64,000 nucleotides of DNA from Pseudomonas sp. MM213 (GTDB lineage: Bacteria > Pseudomonadota > Gammaproteobacteria > Pseudomonadales > Pseudomonadaceae), in the NCBI RefSeq assembly GCF_020423045.1, contig NZ_CP081943.1:186001-250000 (forward strand). The letters are read 5' to 3'. Below the pieces are notes generated by a model, which did not search any database, was not told where the DNA came from, and worked only from the letters and a program-made list of their open reading frames with translations. Numbering within the stretch: the first letter of the stretch is position 1; every line of letters starts with the position of its first letter. Positions 7,656 to 16,381 of the stretch are shown here, in pieces. The translations under genes were made by a program, and so were the position numbers.

Positions 7656-7691
7656 GGGGCGAGTGTTCGAATCACTCCGTCCCGACCATAT
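7652..7691 (+). repeat. Direct repeat / att-like site, copy 2 (tRNA-Pro 3' end)
   Basis: The second copy of the tRNA-Pro T-arm, acceptor strand and CCA (7686-7688). Here it fuses directly to the transposase remnant, so only the last ~37 bases of the tRNA remain. It is followed by a strong terminator and by what looks like ordinary chromosome. It is probably the outermost host-side junction. Confidence 0.75.
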
Positions 7692-7696
7692 AATTC

Positions 7697-7737
7697 AAAG
7701 GGGTCGCGAGATTTTATCTCGCGGCCCCTTTTTATTT
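7697..7737 (+). terminator. Strong hairpin terminator after att copy 2
   Basis: A 16-bp stem (7697-7712 with 7716-7731, one G-T pair) with a 3-base loop and a following T-rich run. Its place 9 bases after the tRNA CCA suggests it is the native tRNA-Pro terminator. Confidence 0.8.
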
Positions 7738-8042
7738 GTTGTCGTTTTCACCCTCAAAAAACGGATGGCTCTGGGGGGGGGGGGCTCACACTCCAAAGCG
7801 CGATTCTCGGCTTTGACACTTTCTTGCGATCCATAGACTCCTTTTTCTTCCTTTCTTGGAACGCCGAGCATCCAGGGTGTGCTTCCTCTGGTGACCGAAA
7901 GGTTAGTTATCAGGGGCGCGCCCCTCCAGGCTTGGTGCTGAAGTGGCACGACTCTACGGCGACAGTCGAATTCACAGGCAGTGCGTCCGCTAATTCCCTC
8001 ATTTTTCTATCTCTCGGATCGAACAAGCTGCCTCCCTAAGGC

Positions 8043-8071
8043 TTGACGTAATAGACTTTTAAATCCATTAT
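8043..8071 (+). promoter_or_regulatory. Putative sigma-70 promoter for the serine hydrolase gene
   Basis: TTGACG (8043-8048), a 17-base spacer, and CATTAT (8066-8071) lie ~150 bp before the hydrolase ATG. Four of six bases fit the -10 consensus. Confidence 0.4.
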
Positions 8072-8223
8072 GGAAAAATTAATCCATAGCGTGATCAGAC
8101 AAATCAAAGGTGAAGCCCATAGTAGGTTTCTGCGTGAAGGAGAACTGAATACTCATACCCATCGACCAGCTTTGAACCGATAACAGAAATGATCAGCCAC
8201 TAGAAATTTTCTGGAGATTTACA

Positions 8224-9639
8224 ATGGATAAAAATTCTAAAAAACGAACATCTGTATTCTCAAAAGGTTTGTTGCTCACAAGTTTAGTGTGGGTAACGGC
8301 TTGTAATGCCGCGCCTTTCTCAAGTGCCCATGAAGTAGATGACGTTATGGGTTTCCTCATGAGGGAGCAGCGTATCCCTGGGGCGGCAATTACAATTCTT
8401 AAAGATGGCAAGCCACTTTATACTTCCGCTTATGGATTTAGTAATCTGGAGAGCAAAACGCCTGCAACGACGGCGACTGTCTTCCAGTCTGGTTCGGTCG
8501 GAAAGATGTTTACTTCCTCCGTCATCATGCTGTTGGTACAAGACGGAAAGCTTCAGCTTGACGATCCTATTGCACCTTATTTTCCTGAAGCCAAAGGTAT
8601 GTGGGACGGAATAACTATTCGCCAAGTCATGCAACAGCGTTCTGGCATACCCGACTATGAGCAATTCAATAGTATCGATATAAAACAAGACTACACAGAC
8701 GAGCAACTCATTGGCCTTCTCGCGTCCAAGAAACTGGATTTCTCTCCGGGGACTCAGTATCGCTACAGCAACTCAGGCTATGTCGCGCTGGGAATGTTGA
8801 TCAAGCGTGCAAGCGGGAGATTCTACGGCGATCTTCTGCGGGAAAGGCTGTTCAGTCAGTGCGATATGCAAACGGCGCAGGTCAACGTGTTGAAAACCGT
8901 TATCCCGAATCGGGCAGCCGGTTACGTTTCCAATAACGGACAGTTGGAAAATCCGGGGCCCGTCTCGCAGAGCCTGGCTCAAACCGCCGATGGAAGCCTG
9001 CTGCTGACGATCAATGACCTGGCTGCCTGGGACGCATGCTTGTCCAAAAATAAACCGTTGTCTAAAGAGTCAATCGACGCCGAGTGGGAAGTGCCTTTGA
9101 TGGCCGACGGGACTCCACCCATTACCGGTTATGGATTTGGTTGGCGCAACAATATTGTGAACGGACATCGGCTTATCGATCATGGTGGGTCGTTTCAGGG
9201 ATTTCATGCGCACTATGCCAGGTTTGACAATGGCCTTTCCATTGGCTTTTTGGCAAACCTTGAGACTGCTCGTAGCAATTATATAGTTAAGCGTATCGCT
9301 GGTGTTATTGATCCAGGCCTATTGCCTCTTGAAAAAGAAATTGAAGGTTCAGCGGCTACCACTGAAAAAACCAAAACGGCAATAGTTGCCTTGATGGGTG
9401 GCAAAAACGATCCTTTACTGAGTTCCGATATACGCAAGGTGTTTGATGAAAAACACGTAACAGAAATAGAGGCGTCATTTAACAAAGTCACCAATGACAC
9501 TCAGTTGGTGCAAGTCGGAGAAGAAAAAATTGACGCTGTCACTCACCGTACTTACAAAGCCAGCTCTGGAAAAGTAAATTACATAGATGTTGCAGTGTTG
9601 GAAAACAAGATCGTAGGATTGAAATTTTCCTCTGAGTAG
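8224..9639 (+). CDS. Serine hydrolase lipoprotein, class C beta-lactamase fold
   Basis: A 471-aa exported protein. The N-terminus has a lipobox-like VTAC (Cys27). The catalytic set of the beta-lactamase/DD-peptidase/esterase family is complete: S-V-G-K (Ser91, Lys94), Y-S-N in RYSNSGYVALG, and HGG in DHGGSFQGFH. After the ~360-residue catalytic domain comes a ~100-residue C-terminal domain seen in related esterase-like members. GGAG precedes ATG 8224. The fold covers beta-lactamases, esterases and D-aminopeptidases, so the substrate cannot be told. Its codon use is more A+T-rich than its neighbours, which fits its position next to an integration site. Confidence 0.85.
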   Translation: MDKNSKKRTSVFSKGLLLTSLVWVTACNAAPFSSAHEVDDVMGFLMREQRIPGAAITILKDGKPLYTSAYGFSNLESKTPATTATVFQSGSVGKMFTSSVIMLLVQDGKLQLDDPIAPYFPEAKGMWDGITIRQVMQQRSGIPDYEQFNSIDIKQDYTDEQLIGLLASKKLDFSPGTQYRYSNSGYVALGMLIKRASGRFYGDLLRERLFSQCDMQTAQVNVLKTVIPNRAAGYVSNNGQLENPGPVSQSLAQTADGSLLLTINDLAAWDACLSKNKPLSKESIDAEWEVPLMADGTPPITGYGFGWRNNIVNGHRLIDHGGSFQGFHAHYARFDNGLSIGFLANLETARSNYIVKRIAGVIDPGLLPLEKEIEGSAATTEKTKTAIVALMGGKNDPLLSSDIRKVFDEKHVTEIEASFNKVTNDTQLVQVGEEKIDAVTHRTYKASSGKVNYIDVAVLENKIVGLKFSSE

Positions 9640-9657
9640 TTGGTGATTTTACAGAGG

Positions 9658-9687
9658 ACCGCATCAAGTCCGATGACTTGATGCGGT
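9658..9687. terminator. Hairpin between convergent genes
   Basis: Perfect 12-bp arms (ACCGCATCAAGT and its complement) with loop CCGATG lie between the hydrolase stop and the chemoreceptor stop. There is no long T-run, so it is a weak or bidirectional terminator. Confidence 0.55.
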
Positions 9688-9696
9688 GGCTCACTT

Positions 9697-11376
9697 CTAG
9701 ATCCGAAACTGGCTAATCAAACGACCTAAGCGATTACCTAACTCACTGAGACTTCTGGAAGTTATTGCACCATCTTTGGCGTCCCCGGCGACCACATCAG
9801 CCGCCAGGGAGATGTGAGTCATACTACGGTTTACTTCCTCGGCCACAGCGGTCTGCTCTTCGGATGCGCTGGCGATCTGAGCGTTCATGTCGTTAATTGT
9901 ATAAATCAGTTGGCTGATGGCATCCAGCGACAATCCCGCCTGGTTTGCCAGTTCCCCTGTTGTTCGGCCTGTTTCGCTGGAGCGGCCCATCGTGATCATG
10001 GCATCTTGGGTACCTTTTTGAAGCAGGCTGATCATCCCATGGATTTCCTGGGTGCTCTTTTGCGTACGGCTGGCCAAGGCTCGAACTTCGTCGGCGACCA
10101 CTGCAAAACCACGACCCGCATCGCCGGCCCGTGCTGCTTCAATGGCGGCGTTCAAAGCCAATAGATTGGTTTGCTCCGCAATAGAGCGAATGACGTCAAC
10201 TACACCGGCAATCAACTGCACGTCCTTGTTCAAGCTGTCCAAAGACGAGCTACTTTGTCCTATTTCCTCGATCAACGAATGAATGCTTTCGATGCTTTTG
10301 TTGACGACATCTCTTGCCTGCCCACCTACATCGCTGGTTTCTCGTGCTGCTTGCGAAGCACCTTGGGCACTGACGGAAACCTGATGCGCAGCCGTGGACA
10401 TTTCATGAATGGCTGTCGCCACTTGATCAGTCTCTTGGCGCTGACGATCCATGGCCTGCTCTGAGCGCTGTGCCTGGGCCGACATATCTTCGACCAGTGC
10501 CGTCAGTTGCCCGGTCATCTCCACGATTTGACGCACAAGGTTATGAATTTTTTCCACAAACAAGTTGAACGAGTGAGCCAAATCGCCCAGCTCATCGTTG
10601 CTCGAAACTGGCAGGCGGTGTGTCAGGTCGCCATCTCCAGCGGCGATGTCGTCCAGGTTCTTCTTGATGGCCAGTAAAGGTTTCACAATGCTGTTTCCTA
10701 GCCAAATGCCAATCAGCGCCACAAGGAGCAGCACGCAAACGGCGAGGAAAAGGATGTACGCGGTGTACTGACCGATGCGCTCATAGCGCTCACTGGCGAT
10801 GGCCTGTACCTGAACTTCAAGATCATCCAGATTCACTTGCGTGCCCACGATCAAGTCCCACTTCTCCAGATAAACGGTGTAACCGAGCTTGGGCGTAGGT
10901 TTCGGGCTGACGGGGGTTTGCCAGTCGTACCGGAAAAAATGTGTCCCCGTCTTGGCCGCTTCAACCAGCCCTCGAATCACATACACGCCGTTGGTATCTT
11001 TGCTATCAATAAAGCTCTTGCCGATATCGGTGTTCAGGTTGGCGGAGAACACTCGAACAGACGAAGAGTCATAGCCGTAAAAATAGTTTTGTTTAGCGAA
11101 ACTCAGCGTTCGCAGAATCTTCACAGCCTGATCCCGAGCGTCGGAATCCCCATTTTTGGAAGCGTCGTATATGGGCTGAATCGACGCTTGGGCAATTTCC
11201 ATATAGTGCTTCAGTGAAGTTTTTCGCTCATTGATCAAGAGGTCGCGCGTCTGCTCAACCTCCTCGGATGCCAGCTTTTGCAAAACCCAAAAAGTAATGC
11301 CGCTGATCACTGCAGCCAGCAAAAGGCCAGGGATGATCGTCAGAAGGATGACTTTGCTACGAAGACTTAGCGTCAC
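9697..11376 (-). CDS. Methyl-accepting chemotaxis protein with a periplasmic Cache domain
   Basis: A 559-aa chemoreceptor. An N-terminal membrane segment ([18 protein letters not shown]) is followed by a ~150-residue periplasmic sCache-like sensor ([31 protein letters not shown]). A second span (~190-215), a HAMP linker and a cytoplasmic signalling domain follow. The signalling tip [18 protein letters not shown] is present, so it should contact CheA/CheW. The start is probably GTG 11376 (MTLSLRSKV, with GAGG upstream); an in-frame TTG lies at 11397. sCache sensors often bind small organic acids, which would suit the catabolic island next door, but the ligand is unknown. Confidence 0.9.
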   Translation of the reverse strand: MTLSLRSKVILLTIIPGLLLAAVISGITFWVLQKLASEEVEQTRDLLINERKTSLKHYMEIAQASIQPIYDASKNGDSDARDQAVKILRTLSFAKQNYFYGYDSSSVRVFSANLNTDIGKSFIDSKDTNGVYVIRGLVEAAKTGTHFFRYDWQTPVSPKPTPKLGYTVYLEKWDLIVGTQVNLDDLEVQVQAIASERYERIGQYTAYILFLAVCVLLLVALIGIWLGNSIVKPLLAIKKNLDDIAAGDGDLTHRLPVSSNDELGDLAHSFNLFVEKIHNLVRQIVEMTGQLTALVEDMSAQAQRSEQAMDRQRQETDQVATAIHEMSTAAHQVSVSAQGASQAARETSDVGGQARDVVNKSIESIHSLIEEIGQSSSSLDSLNKDVQLIAGVVDVIRSIAEQTNLLALNAAIEAARAGDAGRGFAVVADEVRALASRTQKSTQEIHGMISLLQKGTQDAMITMGRSSETGRTTGELANQAGLSLDAISQLIYTINDMNAQIASASEEQTAVAEEVNRSMTHISLAADVVAGDAKDGAITSRSLSELGNRLGRLISQFRI

Positions 11377-11533
11377 GATGAGTTTCGCCTCACTCAAGAG
11401 ATTTTATTTTTATCCACCCATTTTTATCTCGGCCAAGGCTGGCTCGACGACGCATAAAAGGAGGGAAGCTTTTAGGTTGGAGCGGTTGAGCCTGGAGCGA
11501 TTTAAGGCCTTCTTTTTTTAAAAATGCTGTTAA

Positions 11534-11547
11534 TGATCGAACGATCA
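11534..11547. promoter_or_regulatory. 14-bp dyad, candidate TetR-type operator (site 1)
   Basis: TGATCG-AA-CGATCA has perfect 6-bp arms. The same layout recurs at 15858, 31531 and 31673, each time in a promoter region. Confidence 0.45.
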
Positions 11548-11744
11548 ATAGTAGTCTACGCTCAGCTTAAACGGCTTGTCGATGGCCGGTGAGGACGATG
11601 GCTGAGTCACCCTCAAGCCAGGTGCTGATATTGGAGATGAGCAGGCGCGATGCAGAAAGGTGGGTGCCGGCAATGAGGTATCTCGCTCAATTGCGCGCCA
11701 TTGATTCAAGAGGGGGACGTTGACTACGCCGCGCATCTTTTGCG

Positions 11745-11771
11745 CAGGACGCAACGTGACGTTGCGTCCTG
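11745..11771. promoter_or_regulatory. 27-bp perfect palindrome upstream of the MFS gene
   Basis: 12-bp arms CAGGACGCAACG and CGTTGCGTCCTG flank TGA. It has no T-run and lies ~110 bp before the MFS start, so an operator fits better than a terminator. Its GCAACG core recurs near other genes of this island. Confidence 0.5.
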
Positions 11772-11881
11772 CCCATATTCTCTCGAGGGGGAGTGCCGCC
11801 TATTTTGTTGACCTGACAAACAGTAAAGCGAGTGACCTTTCATTGGAAAGTCACCGCTGTCGAACTTCAGGAGTCTATGGC

Positions 11882-13093
11882 ATGGGCGTTTCTACAAGTG
11901 GTACAGCAACGACGATACAAAAAGCTTCAATGACCAGAGGGCTGGTGCTTCTGTTTGCATTTTGTTGCGGTGCCATCGTGGCCAACATCTATTACGCACA
12001 ACCGATCATCAGCTTGATTGCCCCGGATATCGGTATGTCGAGTGGCCACGCGAGTCTTATTGTTTCGCTGACTCAGATTGGTTATGCACTCGGATTGTTT
12101 TTCCTGGTGCCCTTGGCGGACCTGGTCGAAAACCGCCGACTGATGATAGCGACGATCGTGATTACGATCTTCAGTCTGGTCGCCGCTGGTTTAGCCCGGC
12201 AGCCGAGCGTATTTCTTGTCGTATCGGCACTCATCGGTTTCAGCTCGGTCTCCGTGCAAATGCTTATTCCATTGGCCGCGCATCTGGCTCCGGAAGAGTC
12301 TCGCGGCCGAGTGGTTGGCGGGATCATGGGAGGCTTGCTGCTGGGGATTTTGCTTGCGCGGCCGCTGTCGAGCCTGATTGCTGATCATTTGGGCTGGCGG
12401 GCAGTGTTTATCGGGGCTGCTGCCTTGATGCTCATCATCTCCATAGTGATCGGCATGACCATGCCCAAATGGCAGCCAGCCCATCGTGCGTCGTATGGTC
12501 AACTGCTGATGTCCCTTGGACAATTGTTTTGCCGCGAACCCGTATTACGTCAGCGAGCGCTTTATCAAGGGCTGATGTTTGCATCGTTCAGTTTGTTCTG
12601 GACCGCCGTACCGCTGGTGTTGAGTCGTGAGTTCGGCCTCACGCAAAGTCAGATTGCGATGTTTTCTCTGGTCGGCGCCATCGGTGCAGTCGCTGCACCT
12701 ATCAGTGGTCGACTCGCTGATGCAGGGCACACTCGACGAGCCTCACAGTTGGCCATGGTGCTGGGCGTGGTGAGTTTCCTTCCAGCCTTCATTAATCCCT
12801 TTTACGGTGTGATTGGTTTGGCTGTCACCGGTGTTGCTCTGGACTTTGCTGTGCAGATGAACATGGTACTTGGCCAACGAGCCGTCTACGCCTTGGGCAC
12901 CGCCAACAGAGGCCGCCTGAATGCGTTGTACATGATCAGTATCTTCGTTGGCGGTGCAATCGGTTCCTCGGTGACCAGTTCGCTTTATGAACATGCCAGC
13001 TGGTTGGCGATTGCAGCGGTGGGAAGCGCCTTGTCGCTGGTCGCTCTGATCGCCTTCTCGATTGTTTCTCATCGAGCCGGGCAGGTTCACTGA
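11882..13093 (+). CDS. MFS transporter, probable exporter
   Basis: A 403-aa, roughly 12-span major facilitator. The start ATG 11882 has CAGGAG eight bases upstream. The first span (LVLLFAFCCGAIVANIYYAQ), the loop-2/3 motif PLADLVENRRLM and the DAGHTRRAS loop in the second half are typical of the drug:proton antiporter-type MFS group with the NIYYAQP signature. It lies just before the LysR1 gene in the same direction. Its role in moving a substrate or product of the nearby catabolic genes is inferred from location. Confidence 0.85.
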   Translation: MGVSTSGTATTIQKASMTRGLVLLFAFCCGAIVANIYYAQPIISLIAPDIGMSSGHASLIVSLTQIGYALGLFFLVPLADLVENRRLMIATIVITIFSLVAAGLARQPSVFLVVSALIGFSSVSVQMLIPLAAHLAPEESRGRVVGGIMGGLLLGILLARPLSSLIADHLGWRAVFIGAAALMLIISIVIGMTMPKWQPAHRASYGQLLMSLGQLFCREPVLRQRALYQGLMFASFSLFWTAVPLVLSREFGLTQSQIAMFSLVGAIGAVAAPISGRLADAGHTRRASQLAMVLGVVSFLPAFINPFYGVIGLAVTGVALDFAVQMNMVLGQRAVYALGTANRGRLNALYMISIFVGGAIGSSVTSSLYEHASWLAIAAVGSALSLVALIAFSIVSHRAGQVH

Positions 13094-13154
13094 GTCGATC
13101 GGTCGCTGGAACGCGCAATGCCCAAGATGAGAACGGGGATAGTCGAGGAGTGTC

Positions 13155-14072
13155 ATGGACAAGTTGCTCGCATTGAAAATGTTCGTCCAGGCTGTGGATT
13201 CGAAGGGCTTTTCTTCCGCCGCTCGACAGTTGGGCCTGGCGACGTCTTCCGTGACCCGGATGATCGACGGGCTTGAGGCTGAGCTGGGCGCTGTCCTGCT
13301 TAACCGTTCCACGCGGCAAATCTCATTGTCAGATGCCGGGGCCGCCTACTACTTGAAAGCGCGGGAGGTGTTGAACGCTGTAGCCGAAGCGGATGCTTCG
13401 GTCACTGACCGTGGGGAAGTCCCCGCAGGGCATCTTCGTATTTCCGTACCCGTGGCGCTGGGACGTCGTCTGATTGCGCCGCATATCGCCGCGCTTTTGA
13501 AGCGTTACCCGCAACTCGTGTTGGACATGACGCTTTCTGACGACATTGTTGAGTTGTTGGGTGAGCGCGTCGATCTATCGATCCGGTTGGGCTCCGCAGC
13601 CGCAATGGACGGTGTAGTCAGTCGTCCTGTCGGTCATTTCAGCCGTAGGGTGGTTGCCAGTTCCGAGTACCTGAATGTGCATGGTTTCCCCGAACATCCT
13701 ATGGACCTCATGCAACACGAATGCATGCGCTTTAGTTATGGCCAAAAGCAACAGGTTTGGAGTTTCTTAAAGTCCGGTGAGAAGACTCGAGTCCCTATTG
13801 AAGGCCGCTTTAAAAGCAACAATGCGGAGGTTTTGCGCGAGGTCGCGCTGGCGGGCGGAGGGGTGGCCCTTTTACCTGATTGGCTCGTCAACGATGATAT
13901 TGGTAGCGGTCACCTGACGTCATTGTTCGAGTCTTTTGTTGTCAATCCGAACGACGCGAGTTCGGTTATCTCTGCGCTGTATCTCCCCAATCATCGCGGC
14001 TCCAGGCGCGTCAATGCATTTATCGATTTCATCAGCGAGTTGCTCGGGCCTGAGGGCTTGCCAGTGAGCTGA
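13155..14072 (+). CDS. LysR-family transcriptional regulator (paralog 1)
   Basis: A 305-aa LysR regulator. The winged HTH is at residues 1-60 (KMFVQAVDSKGFSSAARQLG, then LNRSTRQISLSDAG). The effector-binding domain spans ~90-295, with the subgroup signatures GHLRISVPVALGRRLIAPH and ALYLPNHRGSRRVNAFI. It is very similar along its whole length to the genes at 25646 and 31885. It lies between the MFS gene and a thioredoxin-fold gene on the same strand. The effector is unknown, probably an aromatic acid. Confidence 0.92.
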   Translation: MDKLLALKMFVQAVDSKGFSSAARQLGLATSSVTRMIDGLEAELGAVLLNRSTRQISLSDAGAAYYLKAREVLNAVAEADASVTDRGEVPAGHLRISVPVALGRRLIAPHIAALLKRYPQLVLDMTLSDDIVELLGERVDLSIRLGSAAAMDGVVSRPVGHFSRRVVASSEYLNVHGFPEHPMDLMQHECMRFSYGQKQQVWSFLKSGEKTRVPIEGRFKSNNAEVLREVALAGGGVALLPDWLVNDDIGSGHLTSLFESFVVNPNDASSVISALYLPNHRGSRRVNAFIDFISELLGPEGLPVS

Positions 14073-14161
14073 TCTCGTTACCGTTGCTTAATTTTAAGCG
14101 TTGGATTTCTACGTAATGGACCACTTTCGCTGTGTAGATACAGCAGATCCGGGAGGCTTGA

Positions 14162-14806
14162 ATGAGCGCCGCAACATTGCATTACGTGTACGACCCGTTC
14201 TGTGGCTGGTGCTATGGAGCGGCACCAATGATCACGGCGGCCACCACGATTCCTGGCCTGGAAATTCAGGCTCATGGTGTAGGCATGTTATCGGGAGACA
14301 AAAGCAAGTTTGTGTCGGGTGAATGGCGCGATTTTGTTCGTCCTCACGAAGCTCGGATTACCGCGTTCAGCAAACAAACCTTCGCAGACGCTTACGTCCA
14401 GGGCGTACTCGACCATGAAAACGTTTACCTGGACTCTTCACCGCCCATTGCAGCCATGATGACGGCTCAACAGCTGTCAGGACGCGGCATTGAAATGCTC
14501 AAGCGTTTGCAAGTCGCGTACTACCAGGAGGGACGGGCCATAGCTGAGCGAGGGGTGATTGCCGACATTGCCGGCGAGCTTGGCTTTGAATCAGATAGGT
14601 TTATGGCGGCTTTTGATTCGGTCACCGCAGACTCATTGCAGGATCATCTTGAGCGCAGCAACGGGATGCTGGAAGCCCTGAATGCGCGTGGCTTTCCAGC
14701 ATTTGCGCTGGAAATCGATGGCGAGATGGAAGTGTTGGCCATGGGGCATTATTTAAGTCGACCCACATTGTTCAAGACGGATATTGAAAGCCGCCTGGCC
14801 AAATAG
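14162..14806 (+). CDS. DsbA-family thioredoxin-fold protein (C-G-W-C)
   Basis: A 214-aa cytoplasmic protein (no signal peptide) with redox motif CGWC at residues 14-17 in YDPFCGWCYGAAP and a DsbA-like helical insertion. The cis-Pro segment is RGFPAFALE near residue 180. The family includes predicted protein-disulfide isomerases of the DsbA/FrnE superfamily. It follows LysR1 just as the FrnE-like gene at 26676 follows LysR2, so the two loci look like a duplicated module. The substrate is unknown. Confidence 0.82.
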   Translation: MSAATLHYVYDPFCGWCYGAAPMITAATTIPGLEIQAHGVGMLSGDKSKFVSGEWRDFVRPHEARITAFSKQTFADAYVQGVLDHENVYLDSSPPIAAMMTAQQLSGRGIEMLKRLQVAYYQEGRAIAERGVIADIAGELGFESDRFMAAFDSVTADSLQDHLERSNGMLEALNARGFPAFALEIDGEMEVLAMGHYLSRPTLFKTDIESRLAK

Positions 14807-14873
14807 GTGTGGTTCATAGCCAGCACATTCTTTTGTTTTGTATGATGCCTGAATGAAGCTCTAGTGAGGCGTT

Positions 14874-15593
14874 ATGCAAGACTCAAAAAATGTGGACGAG
14901 AACGAGCCAGGCAAGTCAAAGGACTCCGCAAGCCTCGTCAAATCGACGACTCGACGCCTTTCGCCAGAGGTCAGGGAAAAGCAGATTGTGCAGAAAGCCA
15001 TCGAGCATTTTGCGACGTGCGGATTCTCGGGGAGCACCCGTGAGCTGGCGCGACAACTTGATGTTACCCAGCCTTTACTCTATCGATATTTCCCTAGCAA
15101 AGAGGCGCTGATAGATCGCGTGTACGACGAGGTGTACCAGTGGGATACCTCGTGGGAAGCGATGATCAAGGATCGCTCGGAACCCCTTCAGTCTCGTCTG
15201 GTTCGTTTCTATACCTCATACGCAGGGGTGATTCTGCGGCGGGAATGGATTCGTATCTTCGTTTTCGCCGGGCTGACACGTGAAGGTATCAACGATCGGT
15301 ATCTCGCCAAATTGCGTGAGCGAGTCTTCATTCCTGTCATCGCAGAGATTCGCCATGCTCATGGATTGGCACCCTCCTCAGGCGAAACGATCAATGACAA
15401 AGAGCTGGAATTGATCTGGAGTTTGCATGCCAGCATTTTCTATATCGGCGTGCGCAAATGGATTTACGATCTTCCAGTAACTGAGGACATTGATGCGCTG
15501 ATCGAGCAGATGGTCGATGCATTCCTTAACGGCAGTCCCCACGTATTGCAACAAGTCGATAACGACCTCGGCGAGAAGCCTGGCTTGAATTGA
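14874..15593 (+). CDS. TetR-family transcriptional regulator
   Basis: A 239-aa regulator. A disordered ~30-residue N-terminus is followed by the TetR DNA-binding helices (EHFATCGFSGSTRELARQLD, then PLLYRYFPSKEALIDRVYD). The remaining ~150 residues form an all-helical ligand domain. It precedes the VOC/monooxygenase/transport operon. The dyad TTATCG-AG-TGATAA in that operon's promoter (15858-15871), and similar sites at three other promoters, make it the best candidate for the factor that binds them. Confidence 0.9.
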   Translation: MQDSKNVDENEPGKSKDSASLVKSTTRRLSPEVREKQIVQKAIEHFATCGFSGSTRELARQLDVTQPLLYRYFPSKEALIDRVYDEVYQWDTSWEAMIKDRSEPLQSRLVRFYTSYAGVILRREWIRIFVFAGLTREGINDRYLAKLRERVFIPVIAEIRHAHGLAPSSGETINDKELELIWSLHASIFYIGVRKWIYDLPVTEDIDALIEQMVDAFLNGSPHVLQQVDNDLGEKPGLN

Positions 15594-15898
15594 CCGGCTT
15601 CAATTTGAGTTGGTTTTTCTGCTTTACCCGCCCGCTGATCTTTTGCTTTGCCTCTCTTTTTTGTCGACCACTCATCACCTGTTTCAGTCTTCAGCTGATC
15701 AGGTGGTAGGGGGCGTACGCATGTCATTTTGCCCTGAAAAGCCCTTTCCCAACGCTTGAAACCCGCTTCCCCTTTGCGTCGCCATGACGTGGTCCAGGCC
15801 AGTCCTCAAAAATTTGACCCATCGGCTATTTACTTCAATTTCGTCAGGACGTATTGTTTATCGAGTGATAAATAAATACAAAAAACGTTGGAGGCACC
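15594..15898. other. Promoter region of the VOC/monooxygenase operon
   Basis: A 305-bp gap with a T-rich stretch near 15650, a TetR-type dyad at 15858-15871, and GGAGG just before the VOC ATG. I see no gene in it. Confidence 0.5.
15858..15871. promoter_or_regulatory. 14-bp dyad, candidate TetR-type operator (site 2)
   Basis: TTATCG-AG-TGATAA lies 28 bp before the VOC gene ATG. It matches the reverse complement of the site at 31673 at 12 of 14 bases. Confidence 0.45.
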
Positions 15899-16381
15899 AT
15901 GCAAGTCCTGAAGCTCGCTCATTACTCGATCCGGTCGTTCGACCTGGAGAAGTCCAGCCGATTTTATGAAAGGGTGCTCGGTTTTACCCCTGGCTATCGA
16001 CCGCCGTTCGATTTTCCTGGCGTTTGGTTGTACATGGGAGGAGATGAGGAGGACTTTGGCACGGTCCACATTATCGGGATTGACCCTTCCAACCCCGAAG
16101 GTCTGAAGAACTACCTCGGCGATAAAGAAATCCCGCTGACAGGCACTGGAACCGTTGACCACATTGCCTTTCTGGTAACTGGCCTGGTTGCATTCTGGAG
16201 CGTCTTCAAGGCCGAAGGCATTGCCTGGCGTGATCGCACCGTTCCGAGCCTCGGCCTGCATCAGGTTTTCATCGAAGATCCGTCAGGTGTCACCATCGAG
16301 CTCAATTTTCCAGCCTCCGAGATTGAAGCGGTTGGTTCTTACGCCTCCCATGTAGCTGACACTGTGGGAGAGCGGCCATGA
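15899..16381 (+). CDS. VOC-family (glyoxalase/dioxygenase fold) protein
   Basis: A 160-aa vicinal-oxygen-chelate protein with two beta-alpha-beta-beta-beta halves. Candidate metal ligands are His8 (LKLAHYSIRSFD), His in GTVDHIAFLV and Glu in SGVTIELNFPA. It starts the operon VOC-FMO-DUF485-SSS and overlaps the FMO start (ATGA, 16378-16381), so the two are translationally coupled. It may be a ring-cleavage-type or isomerase partner of the monooxygenase; the reaction is not determinable from sequence. Confidence 0.85.
   Translation: MQVLKLAHYSIRSFDLEKSSRFYERVLGFTPGYRPPFDFPGVWLYMGGDEEDFGTVHIIGIDPSNPEGLKNYLGDKEIPLTGTGTVDHIAFLVTGLVAFWSVFKAEGIAWRDRTVPSLGLHQVFIEDPSGVTIELNFPASEIEAVGSYASHVADTVGERP

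Larger units (their letters stand above)
7656..8223. other. Intergenic region downstream of att copy 2
   Basis: It contains the repeat end, a terminator, a run of twelve G (7773-7784) and a plausible sigma-70 promoter at 8043-8071. No gene is convincing here; several short frames on both strands lack ribosome sites and family resemblance. Confidence 0.5.
11398..11881. other. Regulatory intergenic region between chemoreceptor and MFS genes
   Basis: About 480 bp between divergent genes. It holds the dyad TGATCG-AA-CGATCA (11534-11547) and a 27-bp perfect palindrome (11745-11771). No gene is convincing here. The open frame running into the MFS gene from 11720 is not used, because the ribosome site lies just before ATG 11882. 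Confidence 0.55.
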
